This document shows positions 7,531-15,588 of a stretch of DNA of 21,491 nucleotides, piece after piece (the first letter of the stretch is position 1; each line of letters starts with the position of its first letter). This DNA comes from Pseudomarimonas sp964350895. Its GTDB lineage: Bacteria > Pseudomonadota > Gammaproteobacteria > Xanthomonadales > Xanthomonadaceae. The position numbers and the translations under genes are program-made. Where the stretch lies: the NCBI GenBank assembly GCA_964350895.1, contig CAYGMG010000059.1, positions 1 to 21,491 on the forward strand, read 5' to 3'. The notes under the pieces were generated by a model. The model had not been told where the DNA came from, searched no databases, and saw only the letters and a program-made list of their open reading frames with translations.

Positions 7531-10500
7531 ATGTCGATCCACATTGCGCTGAACCACGTCACCGCCTACCGCTACGACCGCCGGATCGAGCTCGGTCCGC
7601 AGACCGTGCGGCTGCGCCCCGCGCCGCACTGCCGCACCCGGATCCTGTCCTATTCGCTGAAGGTGACGCCGGCGCAGCACTTCCTCAATTGGCAGCAGGA
7701 TCCGCAGTCGAACTATCTGGCGCGGCTGGTGTTTCCGGACAAGACGAAGCTGCTGCGCATCGAGGTCGACCTGGTCGCTGAGATGTCGGTGCTCAATCCG
7801 TTCGACTTCTTTCTCGAGCCGCGCGCCGAGCGCTTTCCGTTCCCGTATGCCGAGGAGCTGGCAGAAGAACTCAGACCCTTCCTCAAGACCGGGCCGCTGA
7901 CCCCGCGTTTCCGCGAGTATCTGGCCAAGGTGCCGCGCCAGGCCGATCGCACGATCGACTTCCTGGTCGGCATTAACCAGCAGATCAGCCAGGACGTGCG
8001 CTACCTGATCCGCATGGAGCCAGGCGTGCAGACGCCGGAGGAAACCCTGACCAGCGGCGCAGGCTCCTGCCGTGACTCGTCCTGGCTGCTGGTGCAGCTG
8101 CTGCGTCATCTCGGGCTTGCCGCACGCTTTGCTTCGGGCTACCTGATCCAGCTGGTCGCCGACCAGAAGTCCCTCGACGGCCCCAGCGGCCCGGAGACGG
8201 ATTTCACCGACCTGCATGCCTGGTGCGAGGTGTACCTCCCGGGCGCGGGCTGGATCGGGCTTGATCCGACCTCCGGCCTGCTCGCCGGCGAAGGCCACAT
8301 ACCGCTGGCCTGCACGCCCGAGCCGTCTTCGGCTGCGCCGATCAGTGGCGCGCTGGAAAAGTGCGAGGTCGAGTTCGAACATGCCATGTCGGTGCAGCGG
8401 ATTGCCGAGGCGCCGCGGGTTACCAAGCCCTACAGCGCCGAGCAGTGGCAGGCGATCGAAGCGCTGGGGCAGCGGATCGACAACAAGCTTGCTGCGCTCG
8501 ACGTGCGCCTGACCATGGGCGGCGAGCCGACCTTCGTCGCCATCGACGATCCGGATGGCGCGGAATGGAACACCGAGGCGCTGGGGCCGACCAAGCGCGA
8601 GCGGGCCGGGGACCTCTACTGGCAGCTCAAGCAGCGCTACGCGGCAAACGGGCTGGCGCATTTCGGCCAGGGCAAGTGGTATCCGGGCGAGCAGCTGCCG
8701 CGCTGGTCGCTCAGCTGCTTCTGGCGCAGCGATGGCGAGCCGATGTGGCGCGATCCTGCCTTGCTCGCCAATGAGCGGGAGGCGCACGGCGCCGATCCAG
8801 CGATGGCCGAGACGTTTATCCGCGCGCTGGCCGGTCGCCTGGGTCTGGACGGCGGTCAGGCGTTTCCTGCCTACGAGGACGTCTTCTACTACCTGTGGCG
8901 CGAGCGCTGTCTGCCGGCCAATGTCGATACCGCCGATTCGCGGCTGAAGAATCCGCTTGAACGCGCGCGGATGATGAAGATCTTCGATCAGGGCCTGGGT
9001 CATGTGGTCGGCTACGTGCTGCCGCTGGGAATCGAAGACGGCGTCTGGCTGACCGGGCCGTGGTTCCTGCGCAACGAGACCTGCCTGCTGATGCCGGGCG
9101 ACTCACCGATCGGCTTCCGGCTTCCGCTGGATTCCCAGCCTTGGGTGTCGGACAACGACTATCCCTGGTTCCATCCGCGCGATCCGGCCGCTGCGCCGAT
9201 TCCTCTGCCGACCCATGCCGCATTGCGCAAGCAGATTGCCGGGGTCCGTGAGAAGCCCGCGGAGACCGCAGCCAGCGGTGCCAGCCGTGCGGCACGGATC
9301 GCCGCCTCCGCAGCCAAGCCGTCGACGGCCGGGCAGCCGTCGCCGGCTGAGGCGCGCAAGATCACCCGCACGGCGCTGTGTGCGGAGCCGCGCGACGGCC
9401 GTCTGTACCTGTTCCTGCCGCCGGTGCCGGAACTTGCCCACTACCTGGAACTGATCGCCGCCATCGAGGCTACCGCCGCAGCGCTCGGCCACCCGGTCGT
9501 CATCGAAGGCTATGAGCCGCCTCGCGACCCGCGCCTGGAGAGCTTCCGGATCACCCCGGATCCGGGCGTCATCGAAGTCAACATCCATCCTTCGTCGAAC
9601 TGGGACGAGCTGGTCGATCGCACCACGCATCTGTACGAATCGGCGCGCAATTCGCGGCTCATTGCCGAGAAGTTCATGGTCGACGGCCGACACACCGGCA
9701 CCGGCGGCGGCAACCACTTCGTACTCGGTGGTGCGACGCCGCTCGACTCGCCCTTCCTGCGGCGCCCGGATCTGCTCCGCTCGCTGATTTCCTACTGGCA
9801 CAACCACCCGTCGCTGTCCTACCTGTTCTCTGGTCTGTTCGTCGGCCCGACCTCGCAGGCGCCGCGCATCGACGAGGCGCGCAACGACGCGCTCTACGAG
9901 CTGGAGATCGCCTTCCAGCAGATGCCGGAGCCAGACAGCGATCCGCAACCCTGGCTGGTTGATCGTCTGCTGCGCAACCTGCTCACCGACGTCAGCGGCA
10001 ACACCCACCGCGCCGAGTTCTGCATCGACAAGCTGTATTCGCCGGACGGACCGACCGGCCGACTTGGCCTGCTTGAGCTGCGTGCTTTCGAGATGCCGCC
10101 GCATGCGCAGATGAGCCTGGCCCAGCAGCTGCTGCTGCGCGTCCTGGTTGCGCGCTTCTGGGAAACGCCTTATGCGCCGCCGCGCCTGGCCCGCTGGGGC
10201 ACCGAGCTGCACGACCGCTTCATGCTGCCGTATTTCATCGAGCGGGATCTGGCCGAAGTCCTTGCTGAAAGCCAAGCGGCAGGTTACCCGCTGCAGCCGG
10301 ACTGGTTCGCTCCCCACCTTGAGTTCCGCTTCCCGCGGGTGGGCGACTATGCCCTCGACGGCATCCGGCTGGAACTGCGCCACGCCCTTGAGCCCTGGCA
10401 TGTGATGGGCGAGGAGGGCGCTGCCGGTGGAGCCGTGCGCTATGTGGACTCCTCGGTAGAGCGGCTGCAGGCACGGCTCACCGGCCTGCCTGCCGACCGC

Positions 10501-10872
10501 TTCGTGCTGACCTGCAACGGCCGTGCGATGCCGCTGCGGCCGACCGGGACGGTCGGCGAGTACGTGGCCGGCGTGCGCTATCGGGCCTGGCAGCCTTACT
10601 CGGCCTTGCATCCGAACATCGCACCGCATGCGCCGCTGACATTCGACCTGGTCGATACGTGGTCGCAGCGCTCGCTGGGCGGATGCCAGTACCACGTCGC
10701 GCATCCGGGCGGACGCAACTACACCAGTTTCCCGGTCAATGCCTTTGAGGCCGAAAGCCGCCGATTGGCGCGCTTCTTCCGCTTGGGCCATCGCAGCGGC
10801 CAGATCGCGGCGGCGACACCGGAATCGGCAAGCGCCGAGTTTCCGTTCACCCTCGACCTGCGGCGTCGCTGA
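7531..10872 (+). CDS. Transglutaminase-DUF2126 fusion (GS-like amidoligase)
   Basis: The 1113-residue protein has no signal peptide. Residues 1-90 form the bacterial transglutaminase N-terminal domain. The transglutaminase core follows, with an intact triad Cys180 (GSCRDSSW), His229 (DLHAWCEV) and Asp245 (GLDPTSG). From about residue 320 begins DUF2126 (COG4196), predicted in published comparative work (Iyer et al. 2009) to be a circularly permuted glutamine-synthetase-like ligase. It shows MGGEPTF at 329-335, EVNIHPSSNWDEL from Glu682, and HTGTGGGNHF at 721-730, all candidates for nucleotide/metal binding. An Ala/Ser/Pro-rich linker lies around 570-605. GGAG at 7520-7523 supports the start. 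The expected role is ATP-dependent amide-bond formation plus peptide cleavage or transfer; no member has, to my knowledge, a proven substrate. It is first of three linked genes. Confidence 0.92.
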   Translation: MSIHIALNHVTAYRYDRRIELGPQTVRLRPAPHCRTRILSYSLKVTPAQHFLNWQQDPQSNYLARLVFPDKTKLLRIEVDLVAEMSVLNPFDFFLEPRAERFPFPYAEELAEELRPFLKTGPLTPRFREYLAKVPRQADRTIDFLVGINQQISQDVRYLIRMEPGVQTPEETLTSGAGSCRDSSWLLVQLLRHLGLAARFASGYLIQLVADQKSLDGPSGPETDFTDLHAWCEVYLPGAGWIGLDPTSGLLAGEGHIPLACTPEPSSAAPISGALEKCEVEFEHAMSVQRIAEAPRVTKPYSAEQWQAIEALGQRIDNKLAALDVRLTMGGEPTFVAIDDPDGAEWNTEALGPTKRERAGDLYWQLKQRYAANGLAHFGQGKWYPGEQLPRWSLSCFWRSDGEPMWRDPALLANEREAHGADPAMAETFIRALAGRLGLDGGQAFPAYEDVFYYLWRERCLPANVDTADSRLKNPLERARMMKIFDQGLGHVVGYVLPLGIEDGVWLTGPWFLRNETCLLMPGDSPIGFRLPLDSQPWVSDNDYPWFHPRDPAAAPIPLPTHAALRKQIAGVREKPAETAASGASRAARIAASAAKPSTAGQPSPAEARKITRTALCAEPRDGRLYLFLPPVPELAHYLELIAAIEATAAALGHPVVIEGYEPPRDPRLESFRITPDPGVIEVNIHPSSNWDELVDRTTHLYESARNSRLIAEKFMVDGRHTGTGGGNHFVLGGATPLDSPFLRRPDLLRSLISYWHNHPSLSYLFSGLFVGPTSQAPRIDEARNDALYELEIAFQQMPEPDSDPQPWLVDRLLRNLLTDVSGNTHRAEFCIDKLYSPDGPTGRLGLLELRAFEMPPHAQMSLAQQLLLRVLVARFWETPYAPPRLARWGTELHDRFMLPYFIERDLAEVLAESQAAGYPLQPDWFAPHLEFRFPRVGDYALDGIRLELRHALEPWHVMGEEGAAGGAVRYVDSSVERLQARLTGLPADRFVLTCNGRAMPLRPTGTVGEYVAGVRYRAWQPYSALHPNIAPHAPLTFDLVDTWSQRSLGGCQYHVAHPGGRNYTSFPVNAFEAESRRLARFFRLGHRSGQIAAATPESASAEFPFTLDLRRR

Positions 10873-10986
10873 GGCGCTGCCCGGCAGCAAGGGAAAACCG
10901 GGACGCAGCGCGCGTCACGCGTGCCGGGCGCTGGCGTCCGGCCGCCATAGCGGTGACACTGCGCCGTCATCGATCCTCACGGCGCC

Positions 10987-13443
10987 ATGCATCCCTTGCT
11001 CGCCCAGTACCAGCCTGCCAGCGACCGCTATGACGAAATGCGCCTCGACGCCGCGGGCCTGCCGCGTTCGCCCTGGCGGCGGCTGATCAACCGACTGCAG
11101 AAGACGCCGCCGGACGCGCTGCGCGAGCGCTGGGACTTCGTCGCCCGCCAGGTTCAGGAAAACGGCGTCACCTACAACGTGTACGCCGACCCCAAGGGCG
11201 ACAGCCGCCCCTGGGAGCTGGATCTGCTTCCACAGCTGATCAGCGCCGAGGAATGGGCGCCACTGGCCGCCGGTATCGCACAGCGGGCCGAGCTGCTGAA
11301 CCGTGTGCTGGTCGATCTGTACGGTCGGCAGTCACTGCTCAGCGAGGGAATGCTGCCGCCGGACCTGGTCTTTGGCCACGGCAATTTCCTCTGGCCGATG
11401 CAGGGCGTGCGACCGCGCGGTGATACCTGGCTGCACCTGTATGCGGCCGACCTCGCGCGCGCCCCGGACGGCCGCTGGTGGGTGATCGGCGATCGCACCC
11501 AGTCACCATCGGGAGCGGGCTATGCGCTGGAGAATCGGCACATCGTCGCCCGCGCCCTGCCCGAGCCCTATCGCGAACTGGGCATCCGTCGCCTGGATGG
11601 CTTCTTTGCCGCCCTGCACGACAGCCTGGTCGCACAGTGCGAGGAGTCTGGCGAGGCGCCGCTGGTCGTGCTGCTGACGCCGGGACGTTTCAACGAGACC
11701 TATTTCGAGCACGTGTATCTGGCCCGGCAGCTGGGCTTCACCCTGGTCGAAGGGCAGGACCTCACCGTGCGCGACGCCACGGTCTACCTCAAGACCCTGG
11801 ATGGCCTGCAGCGCGTGCACGCCATCCTGCGCCGGCTCGATGACGACTGGTGCGACCCGCTCGAGCTGCGCGGCGATTCGGCAATCGGTGTTCCGGGCCT
11901 GCTGGAGGCCGTGCGCGCCGGCCGGGTAGTGATGGCCAACGGCCTGGGCGCGGGTGTGCTGGAGTCGCCGGGTCTGATGGGCTTTCTGCCGGCGATCGCC
12001 GAACGCTGGCTGGGCGAGCCGCTCAAGCTGCCCTCGGTGGCCACCTGGTGGTGCGGCGAGGAGCCGGTCCTGCGCGATGCGCTGCGCAAGCTGCCGAACC
12101 TGGTGATCAAGGCCGCCTATCCGTCTCAGGGATTCGAACCGGTGTTCGCCGCCGATCTCGACCGGCCCGGCCTGCGCGCCCTGCGCGCGCGCATCCGTCG
12201 GCGGCCCGGGGCCTACGTTGCGCAGGAGCTGGTCCATCTCTCGCAGTCTCCGGTGTGGGCCCGCGATGGCGAGGCAGCGGTGGTGGCACGGGCGATGACC
12301 ATGCGGGTCTATGCGGTGGCGACGGTCGATGGCTATCGGGTGATGCCGGGCGGGCTGACCCGGGTTGCCCAGCAGGACGGGGCCCAGGTTGTGTCGATCC
12401 AGCGCGGCGGCGGCAGCAAGGACACCTGGGTGATCGCCGCTCCCGAAAGCGCCGACCGGGCGCGCGGTGCGCGGGCCCAACGGGTGGTGCGCCACGATCC
12501 GCATCTGCTTTCGCGCACGGTGGAGAACCTGTACTGGTTGGGCCGCTACAGCGAGCGCTGCGATGCTCAGGCGCGCCTGCTGCGCAGCCTGCTTGGCCGG
12601 ATCGACGATGACCTCGACCCCGAGGTGTTCGCGATCGGTCTCGATATCGCGCGAGGACAGGGCAGGGTGCCCGATTCCGGGCGCGTGCGGCGCGACTTGC
12701 TGACCGCGGTCGCGGATGCCGAGTGGGCGCCTGGTCTGCACGCCAACCTGCGCCGGCTGAGCTGGTCGGCGACTCAGGTACGCAGTCGGCTGTCGGTGGA
12801 CAACTGGCGGGTGATCATGGACCTGCAGCGCGAGGCTGCCAGCCTGCAGCGACCGCGCGTGGACAGCGCACGCGCCGCGGCCTTCCTCAATCGGCTGCTG
12901 CTGACCACCACAGCGCTCAGCGGCTTTGCGCTGGACGACATGACCCGCGACGATGGCTGGCGCTTCCTGATTGTCGGTCGCAGCCTTGAGCGATTGCAGA
13001 ACCAGACTGCCCTGGTGCAGGCCCTGCTGCGCGCCGGACCGGTCAGCCCGGCGGCGCTTGGCTGGTGGCTGGAGCTGGGCAATGTCACCATCACCTATCG
13101 TTCCCGCTATCTTTCGGCGCCGCAGCGCACGCCGGTGCTCGACCTGCTGCTGCTGGACGGCGACAACCCGCATGCGCTGGTCTTCCAGCTCGAGCGACTG
13201 ATCGGCACGCTGACGAGGATCGGTTTCGATACGGCGGGAGATGAGCAGATCGACCTGCAGCCGGTGCTGACAAGGCTGCAGGCGATGCCGCTTGAGGCGC
13301 TCGATTCCAAGGTCGGCGACGCGGCGTCGACGACGGCCTTGCTGCAGGCGCTGGCAGCCGGCCTGCACCAGCTGTCGGAACGCCTGGTGTTGCGCTACTT
13401 CGCCCAGGTCGATGAGCTCAGCCAGATGACGGTGTCGGCATGA
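10987..13443 (+). CDS. Circularly permuted ATP-grasp fused to alpha-E domain
   Basis: The 818-residue protein joins two families that are often separate genes. Residues about 20-490 are the circularly permuted ATP-grasp (DUF404/DUF407, COG2308), with DRTQSPSGAGYALENR beginning at Asp169, PGRFNETYFEH, VIKAAYPSQGFEP with Lys375, and MRVYAV. Residues about 499-818 are the alpha-E domain (DUF403, COG2307), an all-helical domain opening with the hallmark LLSRTVENLYWLGRYSER (508-525). ATP-grasp enzymes make amide bonds through acyl-phosphates; alpha-E has no known activity and may hold substrate or partner. A 114-base gap separates it from the previous gene. GTGACA at 10953-10958 resembles a -35, but no good -10 was found, and no ribosome site precedes ATG 10987. 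The stop overlaps the next start (ATGA). Confidence 0.93.
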   Translation: MHPLLAQYQPASDRYDEMRLDAAGLPRSPWRRLINRLQKTPPDALRERWDFVARQVQENGVTYNVYADPKGDSRPWELDLLPQLISAEEWAPLAAGIAQRAELLNRVLVDLYGRQSLLSEGMLPPDLVFGHGNFLWPMQGVRPRGDTWLHLYAADLARAPDGRWWVIGDRTQSPSGAGYALENRHIVARALPEPYRELGIRRLDGFFAALHDSLVAQCEESGEAPLVVLLTPGRFNETYFEHVYLARQLGFTLVEGQDLTVRDATVYLKTLDGLQRVHAILRRLDDDWCDPLELRGDSAIGVPGLLEAVRAGRVVMANGLGAGVLESPGLMGFLPAIAERWLGEPLKLPSVATWWCGEEPVLRDALRKLPNLVIKAAYPSQGFEPVFAADLDRPGLRALRARIRRRPGAYVAQELVHLSQSPVWARDGEAAVVARAMTMRVYAVATVDGYRVMPGGLTRVAQQDGAQVVSIQRGGGSKDTWVIAAPESADRARGARAQRVVRHDPHLLSRTVENLYWLGRYSERCDAQARLLRSLLGRIDDDLDPEVFAIGLDIARGQGRVPDSGRVRRDLLTAVADAEWAPGLHANLRRLSWSATQVRSRLSVDNWRVIMDLQREAASLQRPRVDSARAAAFLNRLLLTTTALSGFALDDMTRDDGWRFLIVGRSLERLQNQTALVQALLRAGPVSPAALGWWLELGNVTITYRSRYLSAPQRTPVLDLLLLDGDNPHALVFQLERLIGTLTRIGFDTAGDEQIDLQPVLTRLQAMPLEALDSKVGDAASTTALLQALAAGLHQLSERLVLRYFAQVDELSQMTVSA

Positions 13444-14414
13444 GTGCGCTGAGCCAGCCGTCCCTGCAGCACTACCGGGTCAGTCACGAAACGCTCTACG
13501 AGTACGCAGCTCCCGTCTCGCTGTCCGAACAGCTGCTGCACCTGGCGCCGCGGCCACTGCCGCGACAGCAGTTGCTGGACTGGTCGCTGCGCTGCGATCC
13601 CGAGCCGGGACGCCAGAGCGAGTCTCTGGATGCCTTCGGCAATCCGGTGGTTCGCCTGCAGTTCGATCGGCCGCACCAGGCGCTGGCGGTGCGCATGGCC
13701 ATGCAGGTCGCGATCGGTCCGCGGGCCGCGATCGATGTGCAGGATTCGCCGGGCTGGGAGTCGGCGCGCGACCTGCATCGCTACCATGCCGGCAGTGCGC
13801 CGAGCGCCGAGATCCTCGAGGCCAGCCGATTCCGTTTCCAGTCGCCTTTCGTCCCGGTCAAGCAGGATTTTGGGCGCTTCGCCGCTGACTGCTTCCCTCC
13901 AGGTCAGCCCTTGTTGGCTGGCGCCCAGGCCCTGATGGCGCGCATCCATGGCGGCTTCCGCTTCGACGCCAGCGCCACCCAGGTAGCCACCCCGCTGGCC
14001 GATGTGCTGGCCAGCCGGCATGGCGTCTGCCAGGACTTCGCCCACCTGATGATCGCCTGCCTGCGCGCGTTGGGGCTGCCTGCGCGCTACCTCAGCGGCT
14101 ACCTGCTGACCAGGCCGCCGCCCGGCAAGCCGCGCCTGGTCGGCGCTGACGCCACGCATGCCTGGGTGGCGGTGCACTGCCCGAATCAGGGCTGGGTGCA
14201 GTTCGACCCGACCAACAACCTGATTCCCGACAGCGAGCACATTCTGCTTGGCTGGGGACGCGACTTCGCTGACGTGTCGCCGCAGCGCGGGGTGATCCTC
14301 GGCGGTGGCGCGCATCTGCCCAAGGTGGCGGTGACGGTGGAGCCGCTGAGCGCGGCAGGCAACCTGCTCTCCGCAGCGTCTCAGCCTGCCAGCAAGGCGC
14401 TCGCCGGCGCTTGA
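13440..14414 (+). CDS. Transglutaminase-like protease/transferase of the amidoligase cluster
   Basis: The 324-residue cytoplasmic protein has an N-terminal bacterial transglutaminase beta domain (YRVSHETLYEYAAPVSLSEQ, about 10-100). A papain-like transglutaminase core follows, with Cys197 (HGVCQDFAHLM), His240 (DATHAWVAV) and Asp256 (QFDPTNN); the triad is complete. The tail SPQRGVILGGGAHLPKVAVTVEPL is typical of the group found next to COG2307/COG2308 genes. Bacterial proteins of this kind are thought to be peptidases or acyl-transferases rather than cross-linkers. It overlaps the preceding ATP-grasp/alpha-E gene by four bases, so the two are translationally coupled and their products probably act on the same molecule. 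The substrate is unknown. Confidence 0.92.
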   Translation: MSALSQPSLQHYRVSHETLYEYAAPVSLSEQLLHLAPRPLPRQQLLDWSLRCDPEPGRQSESLDAFGNPVVRLQFDRPHQALAVRMAMQVAIGPRAAIDVQDSPGWESARDLHRYHAGSAPSAEILEASRFRFQSPFVPVKQDFGRFAADCFPPGQPLLAGAQALMARIHGGFRFDASATQVATPLADVLASRHGVCQDFAHLMIACLRALGLPARYLSGYLLTRPPPGKPRLVGADATHAWVAVHCPNQGWVQFDPTNNLIPDSEHILLGWGRDFADVSPQRGVILGGGAHLPKVAVTVEPLSAAGNLLSAASQPASKALAGA

Positions 14415-14538
14415 GCATGCTGATCCAGCGATAGCGCCGGCCAGCGCCCCGCGCAACCGACAGTTTCGGCACTGGACAGCCCTCCCGGGTGACGGCACTC
14501 TGATTCCGATTACGAAGCATGCCGTCGAGGGCCCCGGA

Positions 14539-15588
14539 ATGAATGGCAAATGGATTATCACGCTGACGCTGGCTGCCCTGTGCGGCGCTGCCGGTGCGGT
14601 CGTTACCGAGCTGCCGGCAGGTTCCGCGATCTGGCCCGAACACGCATTGGATGTTGCAAAGGCCGAGCGCGGCATGCGTCTTGTCGACGCGACGCGCGTT
14701 GCGCTGGATGGCGCCGAAGGCAAGCGCGCCGCCGCGCTGCTCGCTGCCGAGCCATCGCCCCTGCTGCGCGAGTGGGCTACTGCCCAGGTGCTGGAGACGC
14801 TGCTGGCCGGCCCGCCGACCGATGCCGCCGCGGCCCTGCTCGACTGGGCGGTGAAACAGCCAGTTCTGGTGTATCGACAGCACGAGGAAACCCGCGCCGC
14901 CGCCTACCTGCCAATGTTCGACATAGCCCAGCGCGCGCGGGACGTGCGTCGGATCTGGGCGGCTGCGGCCGAGCGCGAGGCTTGGGCATCGCGATGGATC
15001 GCCGCGCCGGCGTCGGCTATCGAAGCGCTGCGCGCCAAGGACGAGGAAGGCCGCAGTGCCGCTGCCGATGCCGTGGCCCTGCTCGATTCTGAACATTTCG
15101 CTGCGTTGCAGGATGCGGTCGGCAAGGTCGAGCCGGGGCAGGTCGCGGCCGAGCTCTGGCTGGCGCTGGCCAAGCGTCGCGCTGCCCCTGAATGGCTGGC
15201 GCAGGCATTGGCTCAGGACAAGGCGGCAATTCGCCTGCAGGCCCTGGCGCTGGCTGCCGATCTGCCGGTGGAGCAGGCCGAGAATCTGCTCGGCGCGCTG
15301 GAATTCGATGCCGAACTAGGCTCCGCGGCGAGCCTGGCCTTGACCGACAAGCGCCTTGAGGCTGGGCGCGTGGAGGCTCTGCGCTTGGCTCTTGCTGATC
15401 CGCGCCGGCGCGACGCAACGGCCGCCGGCCTTGCCCGCGCGCTTGCCCAGCCCGAGCACCACGCTGCGATCCAGGCTCTGCGCCAGGCCCTCGATACCGA
15501 GGCCGAGCGTCAAGGCTGGAAGCGCTTTCTGCTGCTGATCCGGGATCCCGAACAGCGCGCGCGCTGGACGCTGGAGGTGACGCCATGA
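14539..15588 (+). CDS. Secreted Ala-rich helical repeat-like protein, function unknown
   Basis: The 349-residue product starts MNGKWIITLTLAALCGAAGA, a Sec signal peptide with likely cleavage near residue 20. The remainder is Ala/Leu/Glu-rich and almost wholly helical, in units of roughly 30-35 residues (for example KRAAALLAAEPSPLLREWA, then LEAGRVEALRLALADPRRRD), resembling HEAT-type solenoids. There are no catalytic motifs or further membrane segments. It shares a four-base ATGA overlap with the downstream M14 carboxypeptidase gene, which suggests a chaperone, inhibitor or partner role in the periplasm; this is inference from gene order only. A possible promoter upstream combines GTGACG (14489-14494) and TACGAA (14511-14516), but it is weak. 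I do not recognise a family. Confidence 0.7.
   Translation: MNGKWIITLTLAALCGAAGAVVTELPAGSAIWPEHALDVAKAERGMRLVDATRVALDGAEGKRAAALLAAEPSPLLREWATAQVLETLLAGPPTDAAAALLDWAVKQPVLVYRQHEETRAAAYLPMFDIAQRARDVRRIWAAAAEREAWASRWIAAPASAIEALRAKDEEGRSAAADAVALLDSEHFAALQDAVGKVEPGQVAAELWLALAKRRAAPEWLAQALAQDKAAIRLQALALAADLPVEQAENLLGALEFDAELGSAASLALTDKRLEAGRVEALRLALADPRRRDATAAGLARALAQPEHHAAIQALRQALDTEAERQGWKRFLLLIRDPEQRARWTLEVTP

Noticed and set aside
7247..7552. A 101-codon open frame before the amidoligase cluster as a possible peptide-tag gene
   Set aside because: No ribosome site, Arg/Pro-rich composition typical of chance frames, and it overlaps the start of the next gene in another frame.
10953..10986. Promoter for the ATP-grasp/alpha-E gene based on GTGACA
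   Set aside because: The -35-like box is good, but no hexamer resembling TATAAT lies 15-19 bases downstream.
13440..14414. A secreted cross-linking transglutaminase
   Set aside because: There is no signal peptide or membrane segment, and the neighbours place it with the cytoplasmic amidoligase group.
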